64,000 nt of DNA, taken from NCBI GenBank assembly GCA_002999035.1, contig CP027241.1, positions 3,114,195 to 3,178,194 on the forward strand. Reading direction: 5' to 3'. This document shows positions 49,362-58,267 of the stretch, one piece after another; positions within the stretch are counted from its first letter, which is position 1, and each line of letters starts with the position of its first letter. The position numbers and the translations under genes are program-made. Below the pieces are notes generated by a model. The model was not told where the DNA came from. It did no database searches and saw nothing but the letters and a program-made list of their open reading frames with translations. The DNA comes from Lachnospiraceae bacterium oral taxon 500. Its GTDB lineage: Bacteria; Bacillota; Clostridia; Lachnospirales; Vallitaleaceae.

Positions 49362-52300
49362 TCAGCGCCTTTCTACCGCAAACAGCACCGTTTCTCCATT
49401 GATATCCCATTCTTTCTGATATGCCGCCGGCGTGCCCGCGCCGGCTTTTAATTCATCGGCCAGCACTTCTTCCTGAATCAGCTCTGCATATTTTTGAACA
49501 ATGGCTGTCAGCTTGGCATTTTCCCCATAATAGAAAGTAATGTGATCGGTTACCTCAAAATCCGCTTCTTTCCGCATCGTTTGCACCTTGCTGATAATTT
49601 CGCGGACATAACCCTCTTCCACCAGTTCCGGCGTCAGCTTGGTATCGAGCACAACCGTCATCTCCTGATTTCCGGCCGACTCATAGCCCTCCTGCTTGAC
49701 TGACTCAATTAAGAGATCTTCCTCGGCCAGCTTTACTTCCTCGCCATCAAAGTCAAAACGCAAGCTGCCATTGGCTTTCAGCTCATCCATCGCGGCATTG
49801 CCGTCTACTTCTTTCAGCGCGTTTTGAATCTTACCAAGGAGCTTGCCGTATTTCGGGCCGACCGTCCGCAGCTGCGGCTTAAACTGATACGTTGTAAAAT
49901 CCCGCACTTCACTGGTAATGCAAATCTCCTTGACATTCAGCTCATCCTTAATGATGTCCAAAAACTCCGGCGCTAAGTTTTCTTTCAGCTTCAGATACAT
50001 CTTGGCTAACGGCTGCCGGTTCTTAATATTGGCATTATTGCGGCAGGCGCGGCTTAATACAACCGCGTTCAGCACAATCTCCATTTGCTGCTCAATATCC
50101 GGATGCAGCAGTCTTTGATCAACTGCCGGGAAATCGCACAAATGCACGCTGACCGGCGCGTTCGGGTCAAGACCTGCTACCAGATTGCAATAAATATCCT
50201 CAGCAATAAAAGGCACAAATGGTGCGGAGAGCTTCGCTAAGGTCACCAGCGTGGTGTATAAGGTCATATAGGCATCAATCTTATCCTGCGGCATATCCTT
50301 CTGCCAGAAGCGCTCACGGCTGCGGCGGACATACCAGTTGCTCAGTTCATCCACAAAATCCGTCATCGCCCGGGTGCATTCGGTGATCCGGTACTGCTCC
50401 ATCTGCTGATCGACATAGCTGACCAAGGTATTCAGCTTGGAGAGGAGCCACTTGTCCATGCAGCCGAGCGCCGTCTTATCCCAATTCGGATAATTCATCG
50501 GGTTGAACTGGTCAATTTCCGCATACAGTACATAAAAAGCATAGGTATTCCACAGCGTGCCCATAAACTTGCGCTGCCCTTCCGTCACTGCTTCGCCGCT
50601 GAACTTGTTGGGCAGCCAGGGCATGCTGTTATTGTAAAAATACCAGCGGATTGCGTCCGCGCCATAGGTGGCCAGCGCTTCAAACGGATCAACCGCGTTG
50701 CCCTTGGACTTGGACATCTTTTGCCCGTTTTCATCCTGAACATGGCCTAAAACAATTACGTTTTTATACGGCGCCTGATTAAAGACCAGCGTGGAAATCG
50801 CCAGCAGTGAATAAAACCAGCCTCTGGTCTGGTCGACCGCCTCGCTGATAAAATCCGCCGGGAAACTTTGCTTAAACTTTTCCTGATTTTCAAACGGATA
50901 ATGCCACTGGGCAAACGGCATAGCACCCGAATCATACCAACAGTCAATGACCGGCAGTACCCGAGTCATATCCTTTCCGCACTTTTCACAGGTAATATGC
51001 ACTTCGTCAATAAAAGGACGATGCAGTTCAATGTTGTCCGGGCAGTCCTTGCTCATACTCTTTAGCTCGGCAATACTGCCAATCGCGTGCCGATGGCCGC
51101 ATTCACATTCCCAAACCGGCAGCGGCGTACCCCAGAAGCGGTCACGGCTTAAGCCCCAGTCAACCACATTTTCCAGCCAGTCACCAAAGCGGCGCTTGCC
51201 GATATTTTCCGGAATCCAATTAATCGTATTGTTGTTGCGAATCAAATCTTCCCGCACCTTAGTCATGGCAATAAACCATGTGTCCTTGGCATAATACAGC
51301 AGCGGCGTATCGCAGCGCCAGCAGTGCGGATAGCTGTGCGTATGCTCCTGAGCCGACAGGAGCTTGCCCTCATCTTTCAGCTGCTGGATGATTAAGGGAT
51401 CGGCTTTTTTAACAAACATTCCCGTCCACGGCGTGCCCGCCGGAAACTCTCCTTTTTCCGTGACTAATTGGACAAAGGGCAAGCCATAGGCTCTGCCGAC
51501 CTTGGAGTCATCCTCACCGAACGCCGGTGCAATATGAACGATACCGGTACCGTCGGTCAGCGTAACAAAATCGGCACAGGTAACATAAAAGGCTTTTTCT
51601 TTAACCGCCGCATAGGTAAAAAGCGGTTCATACTGCCGATATTCCAGTTCCTTGCCGGTATACCGTTCCACCACCTTGGCGCTTTCACCCAGTACCGTCT
51701 CCAGCAGCGCTTCCGCCAAAATATAATAACTGCTGTCTTTTTCCGCTTTGACATAGCTTTCCGCCGGGTTGACCGCCAGCGCCACGTTGCTCGGCAGCGT
51801 CCACGGCGTAGTCGTCCACGCCAGAAAATAAGTATTTTCCTCGTCCTTGACCTTAAACTTGACGATTACCGTTTCTTCCGTTACATCCTTGTAACCAAGT
51901 GCCACCTCATGCGAAGACAGCGCCGTACCGCAACGCGGGCAGTAGGGCACAATCTTATGTCCTTTGTACAGCAAATCTTTTTCCCAGATCTGCTTGAGCG
52001 ACCACCACACGGATTCAATATATTCATTATGATAGGTAACATAGGGGTCTTCCATATCCGCCCAAAATCCAACGGTGCCACTGAAATCCTCCCACATGCC
52101 CTTATACTTCCACACGCTTTCCTTACATTTTTGAATAAACGGCTCCAGGCCATAGTCTAAAATCTGCTCTTTGCCGTCAATTCCCAGTTCTCTTTCTACT
52201 TCCAGTTCCACCGGCAAACCATGCGTATCCCAGCCGGCTTTGCGCGGAACGCACTGCCCTTTCATCGTCCGGTAACGGGGGATCAGGTCTTTGATTACTC

Positions 52301-52484
52301 TGGTCAGCACATGGCCGATATGGGGCTTGCCGTTGGCAGTCGGCGGGCCATCATAAAAAGTATAAATAGGATGCCCCTCTTTTTCTGCAATGCTCTTTTC
52401 AAAAATATGATTTTTCTGCCAAAAATCAAGAATCGCTTTTTCTCTGTCAACAAAGTTCAGCTTTGTTGAAACCTTTTGATACAT
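49362..52484 (-). CDS. ileS: Isoleucyl-tRNA synthetase
   Basis: A 1040-aa class I synthetase that charges tRNA-Ile. The HIGH motif PHIGHV (about 55), an editing domain with TTTPWTLPSN, zinc-type cysteines in the middle, and KMSKSKGNAV (about 590) are all visible. The length and C-terminal extension (about 950-1040) match the longer eukaryote-like IleS2 type common in Clostridia, which tends to be mupirocin-resistant by family knowledge. An Ile T-box leader lies upstream. AGGAGGAA precedes the ATG. Confidence 0.95.
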   Translation of the reverse strand: MYQKVSTKLNFVDREKAILDFWQKNHIFEKSIAEKEGHPIYTFYDGPPTANGKPHIGHVLTRVIKDLIPRYRTMKGQCVPRKAGWDTHGLPVELEVERELGIDGKEQILDYGLEPFIQKCKESVWKYKGMWEDFSGTVGFWADMEDPYVTYHNEYIESVWWSLKQIWEKDLLYKGHKIVPYCPRCGTALSSHEVALGYKDVTEETVIVKFKVKDEENTYFLAWTTTPWTLPSNVALAVNPAESYVKAEKDSSYYILAEALLETVLGESAKVVERYTGKELEYRQYEPLFTYAAVKEKAFYVTCADFVTLTDGTGIVHIAPAFGEDDSKVGRAYGLPFVQLVTEKGEFPAGTPWTGMFVKKADPLIIQQLKDEGKLLSAQEHTHSYPHCWRCDTPLLYYAKDTWFIAMTKVREDLIRNNNTINWIPENIGKRRFGDWLENVVDWGLSRDRFWGTPLPVWECECGHRHAIGSIAELKSMSKDCPDNIELHRPFIDEVHITCEKCGKDMTRVLPVIDCWYDSGAMPFAQWHYPFENQEKFKQSFPADFISEAVDQTRGWFYSLLAISTLVFNQAPYKNVIVLGHVQDENGQKMSKSKGNAVDPFEALATYGADAIRWYFYNNSMPWLPNKFSGEAVTEGQRKFMGTLWNTYAFYVLYAEIDQFNPMNYPNWDKTALGCMDKWLLSKLNTLVSYVDQQMEQYRITECTRAMTDFVDELSNWYVRRSRERFWQKDMPQDKIDAYMTLYTTLVTLAKLSAPFVPFIAEDIYCNLVAGLDPNAPVSVHLCDFPAVDQRLLHPDIEQQMEIVLNAVVLSRACRNNANIKNRQPLAKMYLKLKENLAPEFLDIIKDELNVKEICITSEVRDFTTYQFKPQLRTVGPKYGKLLGKIQNALKEVDGNAAMDELKANGSLRFDFDGEEVKLAEEDLLIESVKQEGYESAGNQEMTVVLDTKLTPELVEEGYVREIISKVQTMRKEADFEVTDHITFYYGENAKLTAIVQKYAELIQEEVLADELKAGAGTPAAYQKEWDINGETVLFAVERR

Positions 52485-52667
52485 TTCTTCCTCCTAAATT
52501 TGTCGTTTTCTAATTCTGTTTTCCATTTGTCTCAATCAAAATTCAAAAATCTTCTCCCGCTCCTAAGATAAGCCTTTCTAACCATGCCAAACGGCAAGCA
52601 GAAAGACTTTGACCTGCGGCTAACTGTTTCGCGGCAGCCGCCGGTTTCGCCTCGTTAGTACGGCCAT

Positions 52668-52960
52668 AAAAAAAGCGCCCCTCATATTGCTATGAAAAGG
52701 ACGATTGCTCGCGGTACCACCTTTTTTTCCGACCCTGTCGGCTCTGTCCCCACCCAATAGGCAAGGAATCCCGCTAACGGGGGATTAACCCGGAAACCCT
52801 TACTCCGCAGTATATTCTCCGGCCGCACCTGACTGGCGCCGCAGCAAATAACTGCTTTCAAGGCTTCTCCTAAAAGAGGATATCCCTTAAGTTCCCTGCA
52901 CGGCTTCTCAGCAGCGCCGCTCTCTGTAACAGTTTCCTTAGTTCATTTCTTTATCATCGG
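52668..52960 (-). promoter_or_regulatory. Isoleucine T-box leader of ileS
   Basis: The T-box core TGGTACCGCG (52719-52710, minus strand) precedes a terminator hairpin CGTCCTTTTCATA...TATGAGGGGCG and TTTTTTT (about 52703-52668). Stem I lies near 52860-52900, and ATC at 52881-52879 within GGATATCC is the likely specifier codon, matching isoleucine. Uncharged tRNA-Ile should stabilise the antiterminator and raise ileS expression. Confidence 0.85.
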
Positions 52961-53000
52961 AGTTCTTTTATCCGCCGCTTGAGCGGCTCGAATCTTTATT

Positions 53001-53029
53001 ATATTAATATACTTTCGCTGAATTGTCAA
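53001..53029 (-). promoter_or_regulatory. Promoter of the T-box/ileS unit
   Basis: Minus strand TTGACA (53029-53024), 17-bp spacer, TAATAT (53006-53001), about 40 bases before the T-box structure. Confidence 0.75.
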
Positions 53030-53181
53030 TGGTGGAGGGAAAAATTTAACGTTAAGCTATCCAAAATTTTCCCTGAAATTCCACAATTTGCGGACGACTT
53101 CTTTTCCCTTTTTTGCTAAAATATTTATAACAGCTGTATTGCCGAAAATAAAATAGTTTAGTATAATAAAAGGAGAAGAAA

Positions 53182-54048
53182 ATGGCCAAGCATAAAAAAA
53201 CGCAGCCGCAAAAGCCTGTTGAAATTATGGAAAACAAAAAAAGCATTGATAATATGCGGTTCACCGTCCGCAATGATTATGCCTTTAAAAAACTGTTCGG
53301 GCGGCAGGAAAATATCATTATTTTACAGGAATTCCTATCGGTGGTATTGGAACTGGATAAAAGCGAATTTCAAGATATCATAATTGAAAATCCGACAGTG
53401 GGCAATTATTATGCCGATGAAAAGCAAGGAATTTTGGACATTAAGGTAACTTTGCAGAGCGGCCAAAAAATCAGTATTGAAATGCAGAACCTGTGGGAAC
53501 CGCACTACGAAAAGCGAACCTATTTTTACTGGGCCAGCCGATATTTAGAATATTTTAAGCAGGGAGAACCCTATGAATATTTAAGCAAATGTATTCATAT
53601 CAGTATCTTAAATACCGTTTTTCCGCTGACATCGGAAATTCATTCGATTTATAAAGTGATAAATATTAAAGATTTTAGCAATTTCGGCGATGATTTAGAA
53701 TTTCATTTTTTGGATTTAACCAAGCTAAAAGCAGAAGATGCAACGGATTTAGAAAAATGGCTAAGGTTTATTCAAACCGATAACTTTAAAATCCGAGAAC
53801 AATTAGGAAAGGAGAATGCCGTTATGGAATATGCCAATGGAATTATGAATCAATTTTTCAGCAGCAAGGAGGAACGCCTAAAATATGAAGCCGCCTTTCG
53901 CTATGACTGCGATCGGGCTTCGCTGTTTGCCGCTGGGCAGGAAACAGGCAAACTCCAAACCGCCCGCAATATGAAAGCTAAAAACTTCGACTTAGAAACC
54001 ATTCAGGAAATTACCGGCCTGACGGCTAAGCAGATTGAGGCATTATAA
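53182..54048 (+). CDS. Rpn-family PD-(D/E)XK nuclease / putative transposase
   Basis: A 288-aa protein of the Rpn/PDDEXK_2 family. FTVRNDYAFKKLFG at about 27-40, then GILDIKV (D86) and SIEMQN (E100, Q102) form the nuclease core, and the ending DLETIQEITGLTAKQIEAL is the usual C-terminal helix pair. Rpn proteins promote recA-independent recombination in E. coli. AAAGGAGAAG precedes the ATG. A TTGCCG / TATAAT pair (53139-53167, 17-bp gap) would start RNA only about 8 bases before the ATG, so its use is doubtful. Confidence 0.88.
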   Translation: MAKHKKTQPQKPVEIMENKKSIDNMRFTVRNDYAFKKLFGRQENIIILQEFLSVVLELDKSEFQDIIIENPTVGNYYADEKQGILDIKVTLQSGQKISIEMQNLWEPHYEKRTYFYWASRYLEYFKQGEPYEYLSKCIHISILNTVFPLTSEIHSIYKVINIKDFSNFGDDLEFHFLDLTKLKAEDATDLEKWLRFIQTDNFKIREQLGKENAVMEYANGIMNQFFSSKEERLKYEAAFRYDCDRASLFAAGQETGKLQTARNMKAKNFDLETIQEITGLTAKQIEAL

Positions 54049-54102
54049 GTGTTTTTGCAAGAATTCGCAGCAGCAATCGAAGCAATGAAATAATCCTATA
54101 TC

Positions 54103-54129
54103 GTGGGTGTCAAATATTTTGACACCCAC
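54103..54129 (+). terminator. Terminator of the Rpn-family gene
   Basis: GTGGGTGTCAAA and TTTGACACCCAC form a perfect 12-bp stem followed by ATTTTATATT. Confidence 0.82.
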
Positions 54130-54201
54130 ATTTTATATTCTATGCTTTTCTCCCCTTTGCGCTTTAACCAGCCATTCCTGTTTATGCTCAACGCCCACAC
54201 T

Positions 54202-54232
54202 CGTAATTTGTCGGCACTTCAACGAATTACGA
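54202..54232. repeat. Palindromic repeat, family B copy 4, overlapping a gene end
   Basis: CGTAATTTGT and ACGAATTACGAG pair around a short loop, followed by CGCTTACCTGAACC. The right half contributes the last codon and stop of the permease gene (stop at 54227-54229). Confidence 0.55.
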
Positions 54233-55042
54233 GCGCTTACCTGAACCGATCCATCGTTTCACCGCCAAATCCAAAACTCCCACTAAAGCCACACAAATAA
54301 TGGCCCAGGCAAACACGCCGGCCGTGTTTAAATTGGCCTTTTCAATCTGAAAAGCGCTGCCGATGCCATACTGCGGCTGACACAGCACCTCCGCACCAAT
54401 GCAAACCTTAAAGCCCAGCCCCAATGCCGAGGATATGCCCGCCCAAACATAGGGCCGGGCCGTCGGCAAATAAATCTCAAATAACTGACGAAAAAAACCG
54501 ACCCGAAAAACCTTGGCCATTTGCAGGAGCTTCCTATCAGTTTCTTCCATTCCCGTTTTCCAGCTCCAATACAGCACCGGAAAGGAAATCAAAAACACAA
54601 CCAGTACCGGCGCGGCATTGGATTTCAGCCAAATAATCGCCAGTAAAATAATCGCCATAGTCGGAATTGCCTTAATCAACGCGATAAACGGCGAAAAAAG
54701 TGCCGCTATGCTCTGATGTAAGCCGGCCGCCGCCCCCAGCAGCATTGCCAGCAGCGCCGTCAGCCCAAAGCCCAGCAAAAAACGCCAGACCGTAGCTGCA
54801 ATCGTCCGTCCAAACGATGCTCCGCTGACAATCCGAACCAGCTCGCGGTAAGTTGCCGCCGGGCCCGGCACTAAAATCGGCTGGTTTAAGCAACAGGCAA
54901 TCAGGCTCCAGCTAAAAAGCAAGAGCCCGATTCCAAGCAGGAAAAAAACTTTATCTTTGCCGCCTGCTCCCGGCTTTTCAGCAAAACCCTCCGGCTGGTT
55001 CCGGGAAAAATTTTGCCTATTTTTGATAGTAAAAGGCTTCAT
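54227..55042 (-). CDS. ABC transporter permease (NitT/TauT type)
   Basis: A 271-aa membrane protein with about six hydrophobic segments. The EAA-type loop and the TauC/SsuC-like pattern are seen in LIKAIPTMAIILLAIIWL and EIYLPTARPYVWAGISSALG. It overlaps the substrate-binding protein gene by 26 bp. GGAGG lies about 11 bases before the ATG. The last codons lie within a family B repeat. Confidence 0.87.
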   Translation of the reverse strand: MKPFTIKNRQNFSRNQPEGFAEKPGAGGKDKVFFLLGIGLLLFSWSLIACCLNQPILVPGPAATYRELVRIVSGASFGRTIAATVWRFLLGFGLTALLAMLLGAAAGLHQSIAALFSPFIALIKAIPTMAIILLAIIWLKSNAAPVLVVFLISFPVLYWSWKTGMEETDRKLLQMAKVFRVGFFRQLFEIYLPTARPYVWAGISSALGLGFKVCIGAEVLCQPQYGIGSAFQIEKANLNTAGVFAWAIICVALVGVLDLAVKRWIGSGKRS

Positions 55043-56153
55043 CCGGCATCTTTCCTCCGATGTTTTCAGCGCCGAAGTTCATCAGTTCCGTATAGTATTT
55101 TTCCAGCGCCACTTTAGCCTCAGCTGCATCCTTATACATCAAATTACAATTCGGGATCGCCTTAGCCACCACCGGCGCTTTCAGGTTATCGCTTAACTCT
55201 TCCATGTAAGCGCCCACTGCCTGCGGATCCGTATTCGCAAATTCTATGCTTTCGGCAAGTTTGGCTAAAAATTCCTTGACTAATTCCGGGTAGTTCTCAG
55301 CCACCTCTTTTTTGACCAACACCGCTGTCTGCGGATAGCTGTCCTCGCTTCCGGTCGCTTTTTTCCATTCGGCCTGAATATCAAAGACCACCTTGGTTTC
55401 CGGCTTCTTGGTCAATACCTGCGTCAGCATCGGCTCCGGTAAGAGGGCAATCCCAGCCTTGCCCGATAAGAATAGCGGCGCCAGCTCCGTCGCGCCGGCC
55501 ACATATTCAAAGGTAACGTCCGTATCCGGGGTTAAGCCGTTTTTCGTCAGCAAATAACGCAGGGTTAAATCCGGCGTCAAGCCCCGGCCGATTAGCGTTA
55601 TCGTCTTGCCTTTCAAATCCGCCCAGTCCTTGACCGAGTCATCGGCCGCCGCCAAATAAAGCACGCCCCAAACCGTCGAGCCGGCATACTGATAGGCTGC
55701 GCCCTTATTATAGACTTTAATTGCCAAATTAGACGGCACCACCGCAAAATCCGCCTCGCCCGAAATTAACTTGGGCGCTAAGGTATCGGTTGCCACAACG
55801 CTATCATACGCCATCTTCGCTCCGTTTACTTCCGGACTTTCCTTGATCATCTTAGCTAAACCAATGGTCGGTACACCAGCCGGCATCACTACCTGAAACG
55901 TCCGGTCGCCGTAATTCTCAGCTGTATTTTCCGCCGGTTTTGTTTCGTCCGTCTTCGTGTCTTTTTGTTCCTCTACCGGCTTCGTTTCGTCCTTCTTTTC
56001 TTCGGGCTTTGTTTCGTCCTTCTTCTCCGCAGCCGGTGTCTGCTGATTGGCATATGCCGAATCAGTTGGCGTAGTTTTAGACGTACCGCAGGCAGTCATT
56101 AAAACCATTAAAACCAAACCTAAACTCATCATTTTTAAAAACTTTGTTTTCAT
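55017..56153 (-). CDS. ABC transporter substrate-binding lipoprotein (NMT1/SsuA-like)
   Basis: A 378-aa lipoprotein. The lipobox is LMTAC (C22). A Lys/Glu/Thr/Asp-rich linker follows (about 42-80), with repeated K-D-E-T-K-P units. The binding domain (about 85-378) has VMPAGVPTIGLAKMI, GEADFAVVPSNLAIKVYNKG and GRGLTPDLTLRYLL. The type binds nitrate, sulfonates, taurine or thiamine precursors; no riboswitch or neighbour settles the substrate. Confidence 0.88.
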   Translation of the reverse strand: MKTKFLKMMSLGLVLMVLMTACGTSKTTPTDSAYANQQTPAAEKKDETKPEEKKDETKPVEEQKDTKTDETKPAENTAENYGDRTFQVVMPAGVPTIGLAKMIKESPEVNGAKMAYDSVVATDTLAPKLISGEADFAVVPSNLAIKVYNKGAAYQYAGSTVWGVLYLAAADDSVKDWADLKGKTITLIGRGLTPDLTLRYLLTKNGLTPDTDVTFEYVAGATELAPLFLSGKAGIALLPEPMLTQVLTKKPETKVVFDIQAEWKKATGSEDSYPQTAVLVKKEVAENYPELVKEFLAKLAESIEFANTDPQAVGAYMEELSDNLKAPVVAKAIPNCNLMYKDAAEAKVALEKYYTELMNFGAENIGGKMPDEAFYYQK

Positions 56154-56244
56154 AGAATCCCCTTCTTTCGTTGCGTAAACTTTGCCTCGGCCGCGGATGC
56201 AAGCCTTATCAGCCGTTTTTTCCCCCGCGGCGCGGACAAAACTC

Positions 56245-56940
56245 TTATTCCAGTATAAACTCCGCTTCTATCTCCTTTTTTAGCCCCTTATATTCCTCTA
56301 ATAAGCGTTCCGACGGATCTTGCGAAACCGTAAACTCCTTTTTAACCCTGGCCGGTGCAGCTGATAAAACCAGTATCCGATGCCCCAGCAGAATCGCTTC
56401 CTCTAAATTGTGGGTCACAAAAAAAATGGTATTCCTTCTCACCTCCCATAATCCAATCAATTCCTTAATCAGACGCAATCTAAGTTCCATATCCAGCGAC
56501 TGAAACGGCTCGTCCATCAGCAGCAAATCGCCCCCGGCATAAAATGCCCGGGCAATCGCCGCCCGCTGACGCATACCGCCACTTAACTGCGCCGGATAAT
56601 AGTTCACAAAATCAATTAAGCCCAGTTTTTCAAGAATCGCCTTGGCTTTCTGGGCGTCCGGTTTGCCGCCCGGAAACATCACATTTTCCAAGACATTTTT
56701 CCAGGGCAAAAGCCGATCTTCCTGAAAAACATAGGACAACTTGCCGAAAACCCGACAACTTCCCGCCGATGGCGCACTTAAACCCGCCATAATATTGAGC
56801 AGTGTTGTCTTTCCCGCTCCCGACGGACCGAGCAAACAGACAATCTCGCCCTTTTTCAGGGTAAAATCAAGACCGGCTAAGACTTTTAAACCCTGATATT
56901 CTTTTTCCAGTTTATTTATTTCCACAATTATACCGCTCAT
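56245..56940 (-). CDS. ABC transporter ATP-binding protein (NitT/TauT type)
   Basis: A 231-aa ATPase. Walker A GPSGAGKTT (about 38-46), Q-loop FQEDRLLPW, signature LSGGMRQR, Walker B LLLMDEPFQSLD and the switch histidine in FVTHNLEEA are complete. It lies only 15 bp behind the YafQ toxin gene and is the first gene of the ABC unit, so it may be transcribed from the toxin-antitoxin promoter. Confidence 0.92.
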   Translation of the reverse strand: MSGIIVEINKLEKEYQGLKVLAGLDFTLKKGEIVCLLGPSGAGKTTLLNIMAGLSAPSAGSCRVFGKLSYVFQEDRLLPWKNVLENVMFPGGKPDAQKAKAILEKLGLIDFVNYYPAQLSGGMRQRAAIARAFYAGGDLLLMDEPFQSLDMELRLRLIKELIGLWEVRRNTIFFVTHNLEEAILLGHRILVLSAAPARVKKEFTVSQDPSERLLEEYKGLKKEIEAEFILE

Positions 56941-56955
56941 TGTTCGACCTTCTTA

Positions 56956-57228
56956 CTAAAATAAATCACTATGAGAGCCTGTCCGAGTTAAATATAAAAG
57001 CAACTCATCTTCATTTATTTCATAAATCAACAGCCAATCTGGAGTTATATGACATTCCCGGCAACCTGTATACCTACCCGATAAACCATGGTCACGATAT
57101 TTCTCAGGCAAAGGCTTCTGATTAGCTAAAAGCCTAATTACTATTTCCAATAAATTGACATCATATCCTCGTTTTACGATCCGCTTATAATCTTTCTTAA
57201 AACTAGCTTGATACTTAATCTTCAGCAT
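56956..57228 (-). CDS. YafQ-family type II toxin (mRNA interferase)
   Basis: A 90-aa RelE/YafQ-superfamily toxin that would cut mRNA on the ribosome. KYQASFKKDYKRIVKRGYD, LPEKYRDHGLSGRYTGCREC, HITPDWLLIYEI and the late TRTGSHSDLF are clear YafQ marks, including the catalytic histidines. It overlaps the antitoxin gene by 14 bp, the normal order antitoxin-toxin. Confidence 0.92.
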   Translation of the reverse strand: MLKIKYQASFKKDYKRIVKRGYDVNLLEIVIRLLANQKPLPEKYRDHGLSGRYTGCRECHITPDWLLIYEINEDELLLYLTRTGSHSDLF

Positions 57229-57487
57229 TTAAATCTTCCATCAATTCTTCTACCGTAGAAAAAGCCTGACTCATACCAATTCCGGCTCTTGCGTTTTTGA
57301 TTGCTTCTCTCGTTTCTAGATTCGGTATTTCCCCCCCGATTTCAAAGGGTATCCTGTATTCACGCACAACTTTTCTAGCATAGATATTAAAAGCGGTTGA
57401 CATCGTCATCCCCATATCTTCACAAAATAGCTCAAACTGCTGTTTTAAATCGCTGTCCATGCTAATATTGATATTCGTATTTGCCAT
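57215..57487 (-). CDS. RelB/DinJ-family antitoxin
   Basis: A 90-aa antitoxin. The ribbon-helix-helix N-terminus NTNINISMDSDLKQQFELF, then LGMTMSTAFNIYARKVVRE-like spacing (here MGMTMSTAFNIY) and a C-terminal arm that wraps the toxin. The start at 57487 is preferred because AAAGGA touches the ATG three codons earlier. As in other pairs it should repress its own promoter. Confidence 0.92.
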   Translation of the reverse strand: MANTNINISMDSDLKQQFELFCEDMGMTMSTAFNIYARKVVREYRIPFEIGGEIPNLETREAIKNARAGIGMSQAFSTVEELMEDLNAED

Positions 57488-57508
57488 AATATACATCCTT
57501 TCCTTCCT

Positions 57509-58183
57509 TTATTGCACCAGCAACAAATAATACACCAAAAAATTATATTGATACAAATATTTCGCCGCCACCGACTGCCGGATCAGTATCAAAATCTCCA
57601 AATGCTGGCCGGTGCTGAACCAGTAATTCAAAAACAGCATCCCCAGCCACATCAGCAGTACGCTGAAAATCCCCCCTAATACCGCTCCGACCGCCTTATT
57701 CAGCTGCCGGATAATCGGGAGTCTGGCCACGCCGGAAAGCAGCCGGCTAATCAGAGCAAATAAAATCAAAATCAGCACAAAGCCGATAAAAAACGATAAA
57801 ATCTGCATAGCAATTCCTGCCAGGTTCTGTCCGATCTGCATTCGGGCATTCTCCAGTACCCCGGTCCTGCCTAATTTCTTGCCCAAAAGTGCCAATATCT
57901 GCGGACTGATTTCCGGGCCGGCCGGTGCCGCCGACGGATCGGTCAGTTTTTCCGCCACCGCTGCCAAATCAACATTGCGTAAAATCAGCTTCAGCAAAGT
58001 GTCATACAGGGAGGTATATCGATTCAGTAAGGGCAGCAATATAGGCTGAACAAAGAAGGCCGCTACTACCGCCGCAAAAGAAGATAAAAGCGAAAGCACC
58101 ATCCGAATCGCTCCCAGCGCCGCTCCCAATCCAATCCCCAAAAGCAGCACCGCTATTACCACCAAATCTGCCATATTTATCAT
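57509..58183 (-). CDS. CvpA family membrane protein
   Basis: A 224-aa protein with four membrane segments. The CvpA order is MADLVVIAVLLLGIGLGAAL, an amphipathic loop, GFVLILILFALISRLL and LNKAVGAVLGGIFSVLLMWL. AGAGGG precedes the ATG. Relatives affect colicin V export and cell-envelope integrity; the exact role is open. It follows the DUF5711-like gene with an 84-bp gap. Confidence 0.85.
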   Translation of the reverse strand: MINMADLVVIAVLLLGIGLGAALGAIRMVLSLLSSFAAVVAAFFVQPILLPLLNRYTSLYDTLLKLILRNVDLAAVAEKLTDPSAAPAGPEISPQILALLGKKLGRTGVLENARMQIGQNLAGIAMQILSFFIGFVLILILFALISRLLSGVARLPIIRQLNKAVGAVLGGIFSVLLMWLGMLFLNYWFSTGQHLEILILIRQSVAAKYLYQYNFLVYYLLLVQ

Positions 58184-58267
58184 TATTTATTCCCTCTCTT
58201 ACATAAAAATTAAACTGCCGTCGGAATGATACCGCAGCTGTTTTCAACATCCGCCGTTCCGCCGGCT

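Noticed and set aside
52485-52667. Possible small gene between T-box and ileS
   Set aside because: The stretch is GC-variable with no start plus ribosome site; it is the normal distance between a T-box terminator and its gene.
53139-53167. TTGCCG/TATAAT promoter for the Rpn-family gene
   Set aside because: The spacing is good, but RNA would start about 8 bases before the ATG and lose the ribosome site. I note it in the gene entry and do not list it as a promoter.
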